A stretch of 64,000 nt of DNA, taken from assembly GCA_004794785.1 (NCBI GenBank), contig SJOL01010174.1, positions 356,596 through 420,595 on the forward strand. Direction: 5' to 3'. This document shows positions 8,377 to 20,800 of the stretch, piece after piece (within the stretch, counting starts at the first letter, position 1; every line of letters begins with the position of its first letter). The notes beneath the pieces were generated by a model that ran no database searches, was not told the DNA's origin, and saw only the letters and a list, made by a program, of their open reading frames with translations. Source of the stretch: Opisthorchis felineus. Its lineage: Eukaryota > Platyhelminthes > Trematoda > Opisthorchiida > Opisthorchiidae. Made by a program: the position numbers and the translations under genes.

Positions 8377-8755
8377 ATGGAAGGTGGGCGGTTTGATTTC
8401 AACGATGGTGGAAGTTATGTGGGTGAATGGCATGAAGGCAGAGCACATGGTTTGGGGATCGCTACCGGTCCTGAAAACCAGGGCGAGTATTCTGGCGAGT
8501 GGACTATGGGTTTCGAATCCCGTGGTGTGTATATCTGGCCTAGTGGAAATATTTACAGTGGAACATGGCTGAAAGGGAAGCGACACGGAGAAGGGGTCCA
8601 GGTCAAAGGTCGATGGATCTATCGGGGAGCATTCACCACTGGGTTCTGCGGACGTTACGGTGTGAAAGAATCTTTGACCAGTTGTGCAAAATATGAGGGA
8701 AGTTGGCACCTTAACCAATTTGACGGATTCGGCGTGGAAACCAATTCAGATGGAA
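8377..8755 (+). CDS. junctophilin coding exon 1 (MORN I-V)
   Basis: Residues 1-126 plus the first base of codon 127. It opens [14 protein letters not shown], the near-invariant junctophilin N-terminus (GGRFDFDDGG type). It carries MORN motifs starting YVGEW (14), YSGEW (38), YSGTW (60), YRGAF (82) and YEGSW (106), with the usual GKRHGEG and W-P-S-G spacing. The donor is GGAA|GTGAGT at 8755/8756, phase 1. The boundary falls between MORN V and MORN VI. Translation beyond the donor loses similarity at once, supporting the splice site. Confidence 0.93.
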
Positions 8756-11700
8756 GTGAGTCTTATAACTTCTTTTATTGTGTTATGTGTCGTATGCTCT
8801 TGCAGAATATCTTAAGCGCAACACTTAAGCGAAAGTAAAAGCAAAGTTTTCGAAATTTTCTATTCCTTATACCACTACTTATAATGCTAGTGAACAAAAT
8901 TTGTTCCAGACCGACTGCATTTTGTTGTTCGCCGGTGCATCGAAGAGCAAATTGCTGAAGATATTCTCTTTTAAGCAGATTTACCCGAATCATAGTTTAT
9001 TGCAGCAAATTAAACGATGACAAAATAGAGTAAGGGTAGTCAACTGAACAGTCCACAACGAAGAAGGGGTGTGATGTCCCTCATGGATGTTGAGTGGTTA
9101 TTCAGTGAGCAGAATCGTTGTAGTGACCCTAATGTATTCCACGATGAGATAATGAACAGTCCTTTTTAACTGAGGGCACCGCATAAAGGCCGTCCCGTGT
9201 CTCGTTTGGGACGATATTGGAGTCATCACAGCACATTGTTTTGATGAAGCACCTTACTCTTGAGGTTACTGAAAACACTGACAGCTCAGGGTCGGTTTTC
9301 TGACGTCTTGGAGCTAACCAGATAGACACAGTTCCGGAGTTCGCGTAAAAGTTGGCAGTGTCGACAAAACTTGGGGATTCTGCCTACATGATGTACCTTA
9401 AGAAGGGAAAAACCAGTCGTTGGCTGTCAGTGTTTTCGGCAACCTCAAGAGTAGTGTGTCCCACCAAGAAAACCACTATATCTGTGGGATCTCAACATTT
9501 GGCCAATCGTGATCTTTTGTTTAGTCTTATCAGACTCAACCCTCACTCCAGCTGTGGAATTCTACGGGTCCAGAGGTAAGTTAATCTTACAGCCGAGCAG
9601 CTCCAGGCCAGGTAGTGTGTCAAGACTGCAGGTGTCATGACCGGTTCAACATAGTAAGGGCAAAGTGCGTTATGACGGTTGATGACGGATAGAACAGTAG
9701 TTTGATAAACCTAAACGTGTCCACTTTTGGTTTTTAAGAGTACTTTTTTAGGAGAAACTACGACGGCAATTCCTCCGTCAGAGGTTTTTTCTTGACGTGA
9801 TTGCCCTCAGAAAGGTCCTTCAGAAGACATCCAATCCGATGTCCCTAGAAAAGTTCAACTTCCAACAAGTCCGGAGTCTGCAAAATCAAAGATGCATATT
9901 CGGTTGCCGCAAGTAAGCATGTCAAACAACTAAAGCTTGGTCGTCTCGTCGATCAGAAGAACACAAATTTACCCGTACACTTGAAGCCAGAACAAGGGAG
10001 TGTGGAAGACAGTGACGATGGGGTACCAAAGGCCCAACAACTGAGCAGACTCTACGTATCCTTAACAAGAGAAGCGTAGGTTAACGTTGGTTTGCTTAGA
10101 GTAATGACTGCGTTCGCAGATATAAGTAATATGCTTTGATGCGCTTTCACAGTCTGTTAGCTTGCTAAATTATTTGATGCCACAGATGTTCCTTAAAACC
10201 ACCTTGAAAGACAATTTGCCAGTAATTGGTACCAGACCAAGATATTTGCTTTCCAAATTCAGTCGCTTTGAGGAGATATTCCCACAAACTGGTGATCGGA
10301 AGATAACCTGACAGTCGGACTAGACTTTCTGCCTTAATTAAGGGCGCGGTTCCATTGGAAATTCTCTGTACAGAGTACGCGAATAGTCCTGCATTTCTGA
10401 GCTGGACAAAAATTCTTCAAGCATGTTCCAAACCTGATCATTTTCGACACACAATAGAGGTGGGACGATCTGAATGCAGGTGCATAAACGAACGCTGTTT
10501 CTCGAACGTCTAGCAGCAAGCTAGAACACGGACTAAAGAATGGGTTCGTATGGCTAGACCAGCATGTTTCACTCAGTGCGAAACACACACATAAGCCGTC
10601 CCAGAAAAGTGCTTTGATGAGAGCTCGGAGACTTCCCCAGTAAACAAGTTATACAAAACAACTGTATTCATTGCCACATTTGATCTGCTAGTCGAAATAT
10701 ACCCAATAAAACCACCCCGCTCACGTAGAATGAACAGGTCAGTACAGTTTTCATTAGGCGATTGAAAAACCACTCGCCTAGCTACATCAGACAGTTAGCA
10801 TATCAGTATCCCGAAAAAAGATGAATCCCTCTGAGCTCTGGCACATTTTTATCCCCTAGGAGGTGACCTTAATGAAGAGGCGAGCCAACTTGTCCTGGTA
10901 GTAGACTCGAAAATGAATTCAGTAGCTCCATCTAAGAATACGCCTTCGACGAGTAATGACATCTGAAGGATAAAAGACCCTCTTATACATTGGTTATAAC
11001 CATTTGCCTCAACTACGAAATACCTCCGGAAACTGAACGGTCTTGCTAATGGTTCTTCCTCTAGCGAGGGCCGGGCATCCTGTTTATGAAATCTCAACTT
11101 AGATTCTGACTGCCATTATCACCATCATCCCAGAAGGCAACGCCAAGGTGTGGAAGCTGATGCATAGCCGCCATACTGTACAACACATAATTGCACGTGA
11201 ACTGAGATTGCTCTAGAGCGTCCAAAGCTACACAGAAAGACATTCGCTCTCCCACTAAAGCCCAAGGTAGTTTCATCTTTTAAAAAATTCTCTGAAGTTT
11301 ACCCCCCTCCCCGCGTTGTGAGTGAGGAATATCACTTAATTCCGTCAAGTAATTAAATTTTCTGGCAATTTTCAAAGCAGTCTTAACCAAGTAATCACCC
11401 TTATTGATGTTCAACCTTTTGCGTCACCGTGGATATTCGTCGCGTTTTATTACATTAAACGGAGGAAACTGATAACCAAAGTGAGATGCGACAAATCTTA
11501 AAAACCATGCAGTGCGTCTTATTCAGGACCGGTCGCAAAATGGGTGGCTTTTAAGAGCTAACTGCACCATGCTTCTATAATTACCATTTCTAAATCCGAG
11601 TCTCAAGTTCTGACGAAGTTCTTCAGAAAATTAGAAGCTTCACTTGAGATCTCACAAGTATTTTAATTGTCTGACGAGGTCAAAAGCATCGATTAAACAA

Positions 11701-11850
11701 AAAAGTAGCTTTGCCTTTACGGGTAGAACGAATAGCTGATTGTGTGGCCTGAGATGTCCTGAAAGTATCCCACTCCGCGAAACACAGTGAAGTACACTGC
11801 ATAGCAAATGAGCACCAGTGCTGTCCCATTGGCTTTGCTTTCTTACATAT

Positions 11851-11885
<35 letters not shown>

Positions 11886-14800
11886 GGAAAGATTACTGTC
11901 AGTCAAACGCTCCATGGAAACGTCGGAAGCCGGAAACTACCAGACACAGCAAGACGCGATGGATAGGGCTCACAGTTCATGCACACAAACCCATGTATCA
12001 TCAAGCCAGCCAGTCACCTTGAAAGGCCAATCCCCAAGCTTTCCCAATATTCTGCTGCAGAATTTTTTATTTAACGTCATTTTTCACCGAAATCGAAGAC
12101 TTTCGGTTGCTAAATCATGCATCCACACATTTTGTGTTACCCATAGCCCAATAATTTTGGTGCGCTACATGCTTTATATTGTGTTTGCGTATTCTGCAAA
12201 TCATGATCATGTTCACAGGAAACAACCTCGGGGTGTCAACTCTGTGTTTGATAATCATCCAGGATCTCAGTTTTATCCATATCAACTTGTCACCCTCGCT
12301 TGATCTACGTGTTAATACCCTGTTTTCCTTACCCAGAGAAGTCGTCTGAATTAGGAAAACACACGTGGTCCGGGTTCAACACCCGAATGTTCGGCAGGGT
12401 TTGACAGGGTTTGCCGAATGACATTAAAATCGTTGAGTCACAGCTCTACACTTATGCTATGAGGAAGAACGTATTCCACTCAGAATCTCCCTCTTGCAAG
12501 AAGGCCTTTTGCAGATAAGGTCACTTCCTCCGGTTCCATGAGGTAACTATCGGTAAACTATCGGTAGAGAGAATGCTACACTATTGTCGAGAATCAGCTA
12601 AATCTCCCTGTAATCCAAGAACATGGCCATCTCTCAGTAATGGACAATACGGAGAGACTGAAGTATAAACAGTCTTCAGAATGCTCTATCGTAAGAGAAA
12701 CAGATCTTAAACTAGACTGGACGACTAACAACACTCTGGCCTCTCTATGGGAGTAGCTTGTCTTCAGAAAGAGTACTGTGTGCAATTGTCTTTGGCTTTC
12801 TCTACCACAATGGGGCCCTATATGTCACACAACTCAAAGACTTGGAGAGAAAACGGTCTAAGATGTTCAAAAGATCAAAGAGAACAGTAATTCCAAAAGA
12901 CATCAGCTGGGTGAAGAGTTGCACATTGCTTACCTCCACCGAGAAGGCAGACGCTGGCTTCATAATAATACACTAACCCAAAATCCAAAAAGGCCTGAAT
13001 TTTCCATCCTGGTCTTAGTTAGAAAGGGATTTTACACCAAATGGAGACGGAACATGGTCCTTATTGAATAATAAGTTAATTTCAGACCAAGTCTTATGTG
13101 ACCGGAGAACGGTGATCTTAGCTGGGATTCGGTCTTGGAGAATCACTGCGGTAGTTTTAGTCACTTAAAATTGGCAGGAAACACTGAATACATCTGATCG
13201 TTGTAAACTTAAGGGGCTCACATATGTTAGCTCCGAGTTTATTAGAGACTGCGTCAACTAAAAATGTGGAAAGTTTAGAAGAATTGGGAGAGTTTAGCGC
13301 TGTATAATTAAAACAAGTAGATTTCGGGTACATTGTCTGATATCGTGTTTCGGTAATCGCCGATTACTTTGCCACAGATTTTAAGAGAATTTAATGGACG
13401 CAATGTACATACAGATAGGGATGAATCCTTGTGGGTTCCCGTTTGGTTGGCTTTCTTCTGTACAGTTTAGTAAGGTTCGGAAAACCAGTTGAAGTCTGCG
13501 TATGGCTTAACTTCATTGCAGCTTTACGCTTGCTCCCACCAATGGAGACTGAATCCACTTTTGGTGATTAACCCTCAAACATCGTCCATCTCGATACCAA
13601 TCTACGTTTTACCTGAAGTTGAGCAGATTGCCGGAATACTGGGCTGTCAGGACGACAGTCAAAATTACGAAAAAATATGGTAAGCTAAATCCTGCCGCTG
13701 AAGATAAAAAGACTTGTCAAATGGGCAATACTTCTGTCCAAACTTGTGTGCATCATCCGAATTCTGACTCCGCGATCTCTATTATGTGTTTCGTAAGCAG
13801 GTTTTATTTTCATTGCCTGGCGTGAATATCCCATGCTAGCTGGAAGAATACGGGACGCAATAAAAGAATGTTCTGAAGGTACTTGTTCAGAGGTAGTTAC
13901 ACTGCACTTGTTGGAAACATTGTAGCTGGTTTTGCAGAGATGTACGAGACGTTTGCAGCGTTTAATTGAAATAACTGTTTGACCACCGAGTCAATGATCA
14001 ATCAGTCGACCAATCAACGGATCTCAACGAAAGGATTTTGATTCAAAAAGCGCAAAATTGTCAGTCTGTACAAGAAACTATCCAGCAATTGATGACTAAA
14101 GTAATTTGACTGATCCTCGCCAGGCACACTGCATACACACGCAGTTTTGCAAAATTATTACAAAATTATTCGGTATTTGGTCATCGTTTCTCCGAACCTT
14201 CGGTCTGCTCTGGTGTAACCATCAGAATAGCAAATCTGAGGTACATCAGATTGTTTTACGAGGAACGAACTCTAGCGCGATGGGCAGGCTAATCACGATT
14301 CACAGGTTGTCGGAGGACTAACATTCTAACGGAGCTCATTTAGTCTAACCTTAATCTGTCTGGCCATGGGCGAGTGACGAATTGTGATGGCACTTACCAG
14401 TAAATCTAGCACGGCTGACAACGGCCGCTTTCTTGGATGCGGACCGCAGAACTTGACTCATCAGTGTTTAATGATCCCGAAAGTCAGTCAAGTCTCGTAG
14501 TCAATGGAACTCGTGCGACAGGCCTATCTTTCCGACTGCACAGCTGCTTAGTTTCTCGCCTAATAACCGATAGGCTGATTTACCATCAACTAATTGCTTG
14601 TGCCATGGTCTCCCGCGCATGAACATTCGTCTATTGCTCTCCCATCTTTTGATGGCTGATACCACCGTACTATGGATAAATGGTTTTCATTGAAAATAAT
14701 TTGGCCCGCTTAGCAATATATGAAGAAGAAAATCAACTTAAAACGATCAACCTGCAGAGATCGTTTCCTAAAAAAGCGAACGGAACTTTCATATTCTAAT

Positions 14801-17800
14801 TTCTAATGTCCTTGCTCTCCGTATACTTTTCAAGGTATGGGTACCATGTTGGTTGCTACAATAACGTCCCTTTTGAGCAATTTTGGGCGTTTTCATCCAT
14901 AAACTGACTGAACTCTGTTAAACAGGCAATTTGTTTTAAAAAAATAGACGAAAATTAGAGTCACTATATGTTCATCATTTCTGCTCACCAAAATACGGGC
15001 AAATTGATTCTGTGGTTCCAAATGCCATTGACGAAATGAATCTTCAAAAGTGGCTTTTTACTCCCGTGTTATCAGGAAGTAAAGGTACCTTCTTAGATTA
15101 CTTATTTCGCAGCGGCTGAAACAGCTCAGTGTAAAGAGGCTGTTACTAGTCATATTACTTTTTACACAAGTTGTAAAATTTCCATCTGGTTTCGCTGGTT
15201 TAATCATATTCATAATTTTGGGTGTCAGTGCACTAAACAGTGCTCCTCCATCGGGCCTGAAACTTCTTTTCATGTTAGCAGATTGATCGGTATTTCACCA
15301 CCACCCATAAAAGTGACTATGCTCGGAGGATGTGAGAATTTTACTAAGGTTCTTCTGTTCAACAAATTGGTAGCTTATACTGTCTCTTAATCCGTTTGCA
15401 TCGCTCCGCAATTAACGTACAAACACTTCATTACCAATGGAAAACGTATCATCACTACAGTAGCATGGCTGCCTACTTGGGTATACCTAGATTTCAAGAA
15501 CTATCTGATGGCTTTGTATGATACCTGATTCTTTAAATGAAACCAAGCTATGCTCAACTATTGTAAAACTATTCCATCCTTATTTGAAATCATCCACAAT
15601 GTGCATCTTGCAAAAATTCAAGAAATTTCTAACCCGTGACCTCCCCGTTACTTGTATAATCAATCAACCTTCGCTCACGTGCGACTGATCAGCAGTGTGA
15701 TCAACTTTGACTTAGATGGGATCTGAAACCACTCATTTTTCAATCACGTAAACCAATCCGTATGACCATTTATCGACCGGCTCCTCGAGCAACGATTTCT
15801 CAGATGGAGGTTTCACTCATTTTGTGAAATTCTTCTTCTTCTGAGGTACTTATGGATGGTTGGTAGGGTGAGGATATTTAGAAATTTCCTTCTGAGATTT
15901 GATTTCGTATGTGATTATTCTGAATAAAGATGATATCTACTTATAAGACTGGGTCGTACTACAACTGGCCCGTTTGCGTTGTTCTTCCCAAGCGCATTTG
16001 TTGCTCGATCGACCAATCGCGTGCAAAGAATTTAGGTTACAACACTACAAAAGATGCGAAATAATTATTGAATTTGTGAGTAAAGCAGTTTTACCATTAA
16101 CTATCATACTAATCATCATAAGATAGCTTTCGAAAGCTGTACAAACGCAATCGAAGGTGTAGGATGTGTCCACCTATTTCAGCATGAAGGACGTCTTCTT
16201 GATCGGTGAAGGAAATTTTTCAAGCAAACTGCCAAGTCACAGCAATCAGCAACAGCAGCCGACAGTTTTTGTCTGGGTTCTTTTCATTCAATTTGCAAGA
16301 CATCTTGAGTCGGTATGTAACTGAAATTTTTCTATTTATTATTATTGGGAGGACGTTGGTTGAGAGAATCTGTTCCCACTTGCCAGGACTCAGACAATCA
16401 TACCCTGGGTCATATCATTTGATAGGAGTAGTTTTAGCGCTTCTTCGGGTCAACTGATGGGATATGATATGTCGTTTGTCGTGTGTGTGGTCTGTTCAAC
16501 GCAGTGGATTTATAGCATGTTCTAGATGCTGGAGTGACTGAGCCCAATCAAAACCTGGCCGGTTGTTTCAGATTCCGCTGCTCTGTTCCCTGTATTTTTA
16601 AATTATTACTTCACATAGATAATAGTAGCTTCAGTGTTGGCTGTGCGATTTTTTATTTTTCCTCCTTAAAGTAAACGAGCACGACCCGTTAGGAAGATAT
16701 CGATCCACATTCTCTGTTAGCGTTCTTCTATGATCGACCAGTTCAACTCAGATTCGCGATAGTTGAGCGAACACTTTCATTGTATCGTTCAACCCCTGTT
16801 TAAATGCATTAAAGTAATTAGTTCTCTTCCAAATATATAGTCGAAATCTGATATACTTTTTTGGAATCTCCATGCTTTCAAGAAATGTTACAGTGATGTA
16901 TGAGGTACCAACTTCACGTAAACGCGCCCAGCATCTTGAAATCGGCAGAGTTTGTTTACCCGGTGTCCTCTATGTAAGTTAAAGTCGTTTTGTGTTCTGT
17001 TTTGAATGGACCAGAGTTTGTCAGACTGAGCTCATGTAGCTCAGGTCTGTGGCGTGAGACGAGCAATTGAATATAGATTTTAATGACACTAAAATAAACA
17101 AAGTTTCCAGTGAAGTTTACTAGCAGAGTTGTTTAGAACATGCCACAAATCTATTTTCAATCTACGGAAGCATCTGCGTGCATCACCGGACGGCCGCTAT
17201 CTCGTATCCCTCTGAAGTACGTACACCCCATAATCGAAGCTCAAAAGTGAACTGTGAGAGTTTCTTTGTGAAGATCTCTGGTGGTGAGGCGCACTCTGTG
17301 TTCCGCACCCTACTACTATGTGGCCAGAGAACTGGCTCCTTCAGTTCTTCGGACAAATCGGCCACAAGCAAAACAAAATTACGAAGGCTTCTTGTCGTTT
17401 TTATCCAATATATGTTGGCTTAACCCTCTGGGTTCCGAATTCTCTAAAATATTTTGCTTGACTTTGTGCAGCGATGTAGTCTTTAGGCTACACAGAAAGT
17501 CTCTGAAATTTTTTCGCAACAAATGATCGCCTCCTTTAAAAGTTTCTGAAAGTTCTACATGACTAAATGGTTTCAGGTCTATGCCGAATACAGCGCAATA
17601 ATCAAGGCATCACATAAACCACTGTCGAGCAGGGGATAGTCTGTACGGTTACACGCAAACCACTCTTAGCCCATTCAACGGCGACGATTTTGGTAACATT
17701 TGGCGAAGGAACCACGTAGCTTAACGAATGCAGTCACACAGGACCTAGCGCCAAAGTTCATAGCTGGACTAACATAAACACATTAGGAATGTCTTTTACC

Positions 17801-20800
17801 AATGCGTTCACTGCAAAAGGCACGACAATGTCACCAAAGAGTCGAAATTTGGGCGCAAAATGATTTGCCTCCTCTTGTTTTGATGCAAGTGCCACCGATT
17901 GCAATGACTGACTTTGTCTCATTATTACTTCAGTCAGACGTATTTTTATAATTAATTACCTAATTACTCAGTTAACTAATCTCATTCCAGTCAGTCAGAA
18001 ACTGCAATACTTCCATTCTAAAACACATCAGGTAGGACACTGCTGCTAGCAAGGAAATGTGTTTGCAACAGCTTAGTCTAATTTGTTCCTATTTCAAGGC
18101 CTCAAGCCCTACAAATTATGTAAGCAACGATATAAAAAACTGAATGACTTTCAAGCTACTGCACGCTACCTTATTCGCTCTAGTTAGCGAACCTTGCCGA
18201 TACAGTCAAGTGCAAACAACTAACATTCCGCTCTTGTAATGCTCATAAGTAATGTTGCATAACCAATCCACCCACCAATAAGGTGGCGTCAAAAGTTAGG
18301 ACTTCTGGTTGCTGTCAGAATGTGGAGAAAAGGGGAAGGAGGAACTCAAGCTGGCAAGCCAGAGACTGTACAGTTCCTCTCTGTTTGATTTGACGCTTCA
18401 GCCTTTTCATACCCAAGGCTAGAGTTCGGGCAGAATTCAAAATACTACAGAATTGCGTAATTCCCTTATCCCACAGAGTTCCATTAACTGGTTAACGATA
18501 ACTAGAAGGTCAAAGGCGATGAATTTCAGGTTGACACCCACACACAGAATTAATCATGTGTAGTATCACTCCCTTCCCTGTACTTCCATATTCTTTTCTA
18601 ATTCCACTGTAATTTTTCACTCTATACATCCACCTTCAGGTGGGAGAGGCATTCTCCACTGAACTTGTTCGATTCTTGATATGCTAAGATTACAAGGACT
18701 TTGGTGGACATATGGAAGGGCTGCGGAATCTTGGGGCTGTAAAATAACCGATCAACAATTCGTCTACCAGCGATATGACCATAAGTGGTTATGTCCTATA
18801 TTGTTGTCTTATCGACCCACACAGCTGTTTTCTGGATGACACCGAATTCAGGTAAAGCTTTCGCTAATCGGTACTGATCGACCGCTGTGCTACTGGACGG
18901 ACACACGTCACGCCGCATGGGCTGATTGGTGTGCACCCGACTGCCAAAGAAAGTCATGATAGCAGCTTTTTTCTTGACCCGAATTTTGCAGGCGCACATC
19001 CATAACCTACAACTTTTTGGCTGTTAGTTAGAACCCTGCGGAAAAGCGCTTCCTAGGCTTCACTTTTAACAAGAGCACCAAAGCGTTTAAGCGGATCGGC
19101 TAACGAAACGCCGTTTCAACCGCGTGTTTGTGTGCCCACAATGGACGAGTATGCCAAAATGCAACCACATCCGCACACGCATGGACGCGCTGTATGAACA
19201 GATACCATCCCCAAAGGAGGCATCAGTCTACACTCCGGTGCACCTATGCCGGTCGGACGCGCGGGCTTATCGATTTCACAAAACACGGACACACATCAGT
19301 CAAACAATAAGGCACAGTGAAGAAAAAAACGAAGTCGCCTATGGACAGGCTGTCTGAGTGATAAATATACCATATAAGTGAAATTTGGTCCCAGTTACCA
19401 TACGGCATTGGAGGCGATGCACTCGTTTGACGGCACCTGATACTTTATGGGAACCGCGAAGCTTGTCATCATTCGCAGGTTGTTACGACCACTGTGAAAG
19501 CTCCGTGAATTCGACGATTAACAGTGCATGGTTTGCATTCAGATTTACTTTTCTTGAAGAAATTGGAGTTTTATCCAAAGGAACATCTTGAGTCACCAAC
19601 GCCAGATTGTCCGGCAGAGTTTCCTCCCGAAATCAATATTCAGGCATTTTAGTGTGGTGAGCTGCACCATATGAAGTTAAAAGCGTAAGAACTACGTGTT
19701 TTAGTGAGTGTGTGGCAAGTCGGTCGATGAGTTCATGACAAAGAACATGATCCTGGATTGGAACATACCTAGGGAAACCATAAATACTAACCCAAACGTA
19801 AGGAGGAAAGCCTTTGCCTGCGGAGATATTAGAAAAACGCCAACTAAACAGTTACAGACTATTGGACAGGAAAGTCAAACTCTCATTTGCACGTTGTTTT
19901 CGAAAAACTGAATATCTGTCTTCTTCTTGAACGCGTATTCTTGAACTCTCCTGGATATTCATTGACTATCACACAATTGCAAGCGAAAACTGCAAAGTAG
20001 TTCCACAAATTCCGTAATAAATCTCACCTTCCATTAGATCAAGGCGGAGTTACGAGAACACACATGCTACTCGCATGCCTCATCAGTAGTATCCACCGTT
20101 ACACACCTTCCTGCTTTAAAGATCGCTTGCATGCCACCGATTTCCATTTACCTCCGCTAGGTCGGCTTTGGCAGCTGGCCTGTTCAGCAGCTCTTCGGGT
20201 GTATCATGCCACTTCCGAAGCTGATTCCCATTCACTCTTTTCGGTCCCCGACCGTCTTGAATTGTATAGACGTTCCCCCGGCGGTTGGTAACGACAAACG
20301 GACCTTGCCATCGACCGCCCAGCTTCCGCGACTCCAGTCCACTCCTTCCAGGATTTTGATGATCCTCCACTTACCCTTCGCGTAAGTGGTAAACATCAAC
20401 ATAAGATCTCCTCCAGGTTTTGCACCTAACGAGGCTGAAATTCCTGGACACATACCGACACAATAATGAAGTAGAGTGATTTAAAAACTTTTCGTACTAA
20501 AGCGCGGACGGATCTGTGGCTAATTAGTCAATGCTGAGATAAGTTGTGCCTGTGGAGCATCAGTGACAAAGGGTTTTCAATTTCCCCGTAACTGATTGGA
20601 TGTATATAGATCAAACAACTACACTTTCCACTCCGGTAATTTATAGAATCGGCCCTTCTGGCGTCCAAATAATCACAAACGTGTGTGTAGGAGTTTTCCC
20701 ACTCTTACCATAGCCCTGTGTTTTTCGTGTGACATCATCCCCTGAGCCATAAAACCGTTTACTAAAACAGATTTTCCCCTGTCTTACTGGCTCCAATAAT

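Noticed and set aside
10849..11276. Minus-strand frames with [10 protein letters not shown], loosely like a Gypsy RNase H start
   Set aside because: The downstream blocks expected of RNase H do not follow, and no RT or integrase lies nearby; the resemblance is too short.
12361..12420. GGGTTCAACACCC, B-box-like, next to a TTCGGCA...TGCCGAA hairpin
   Set aside because: No A box at tRNA spacing; a short palindrome is expected by chance in a window of this length.
19120..19330. GC-rich segment loosely resembling the reverse complement of about 51700-51770
   Set aside because: Only a short run around AAAATGCRACCACA matches; without an alignment I cannot claim a repeat family.
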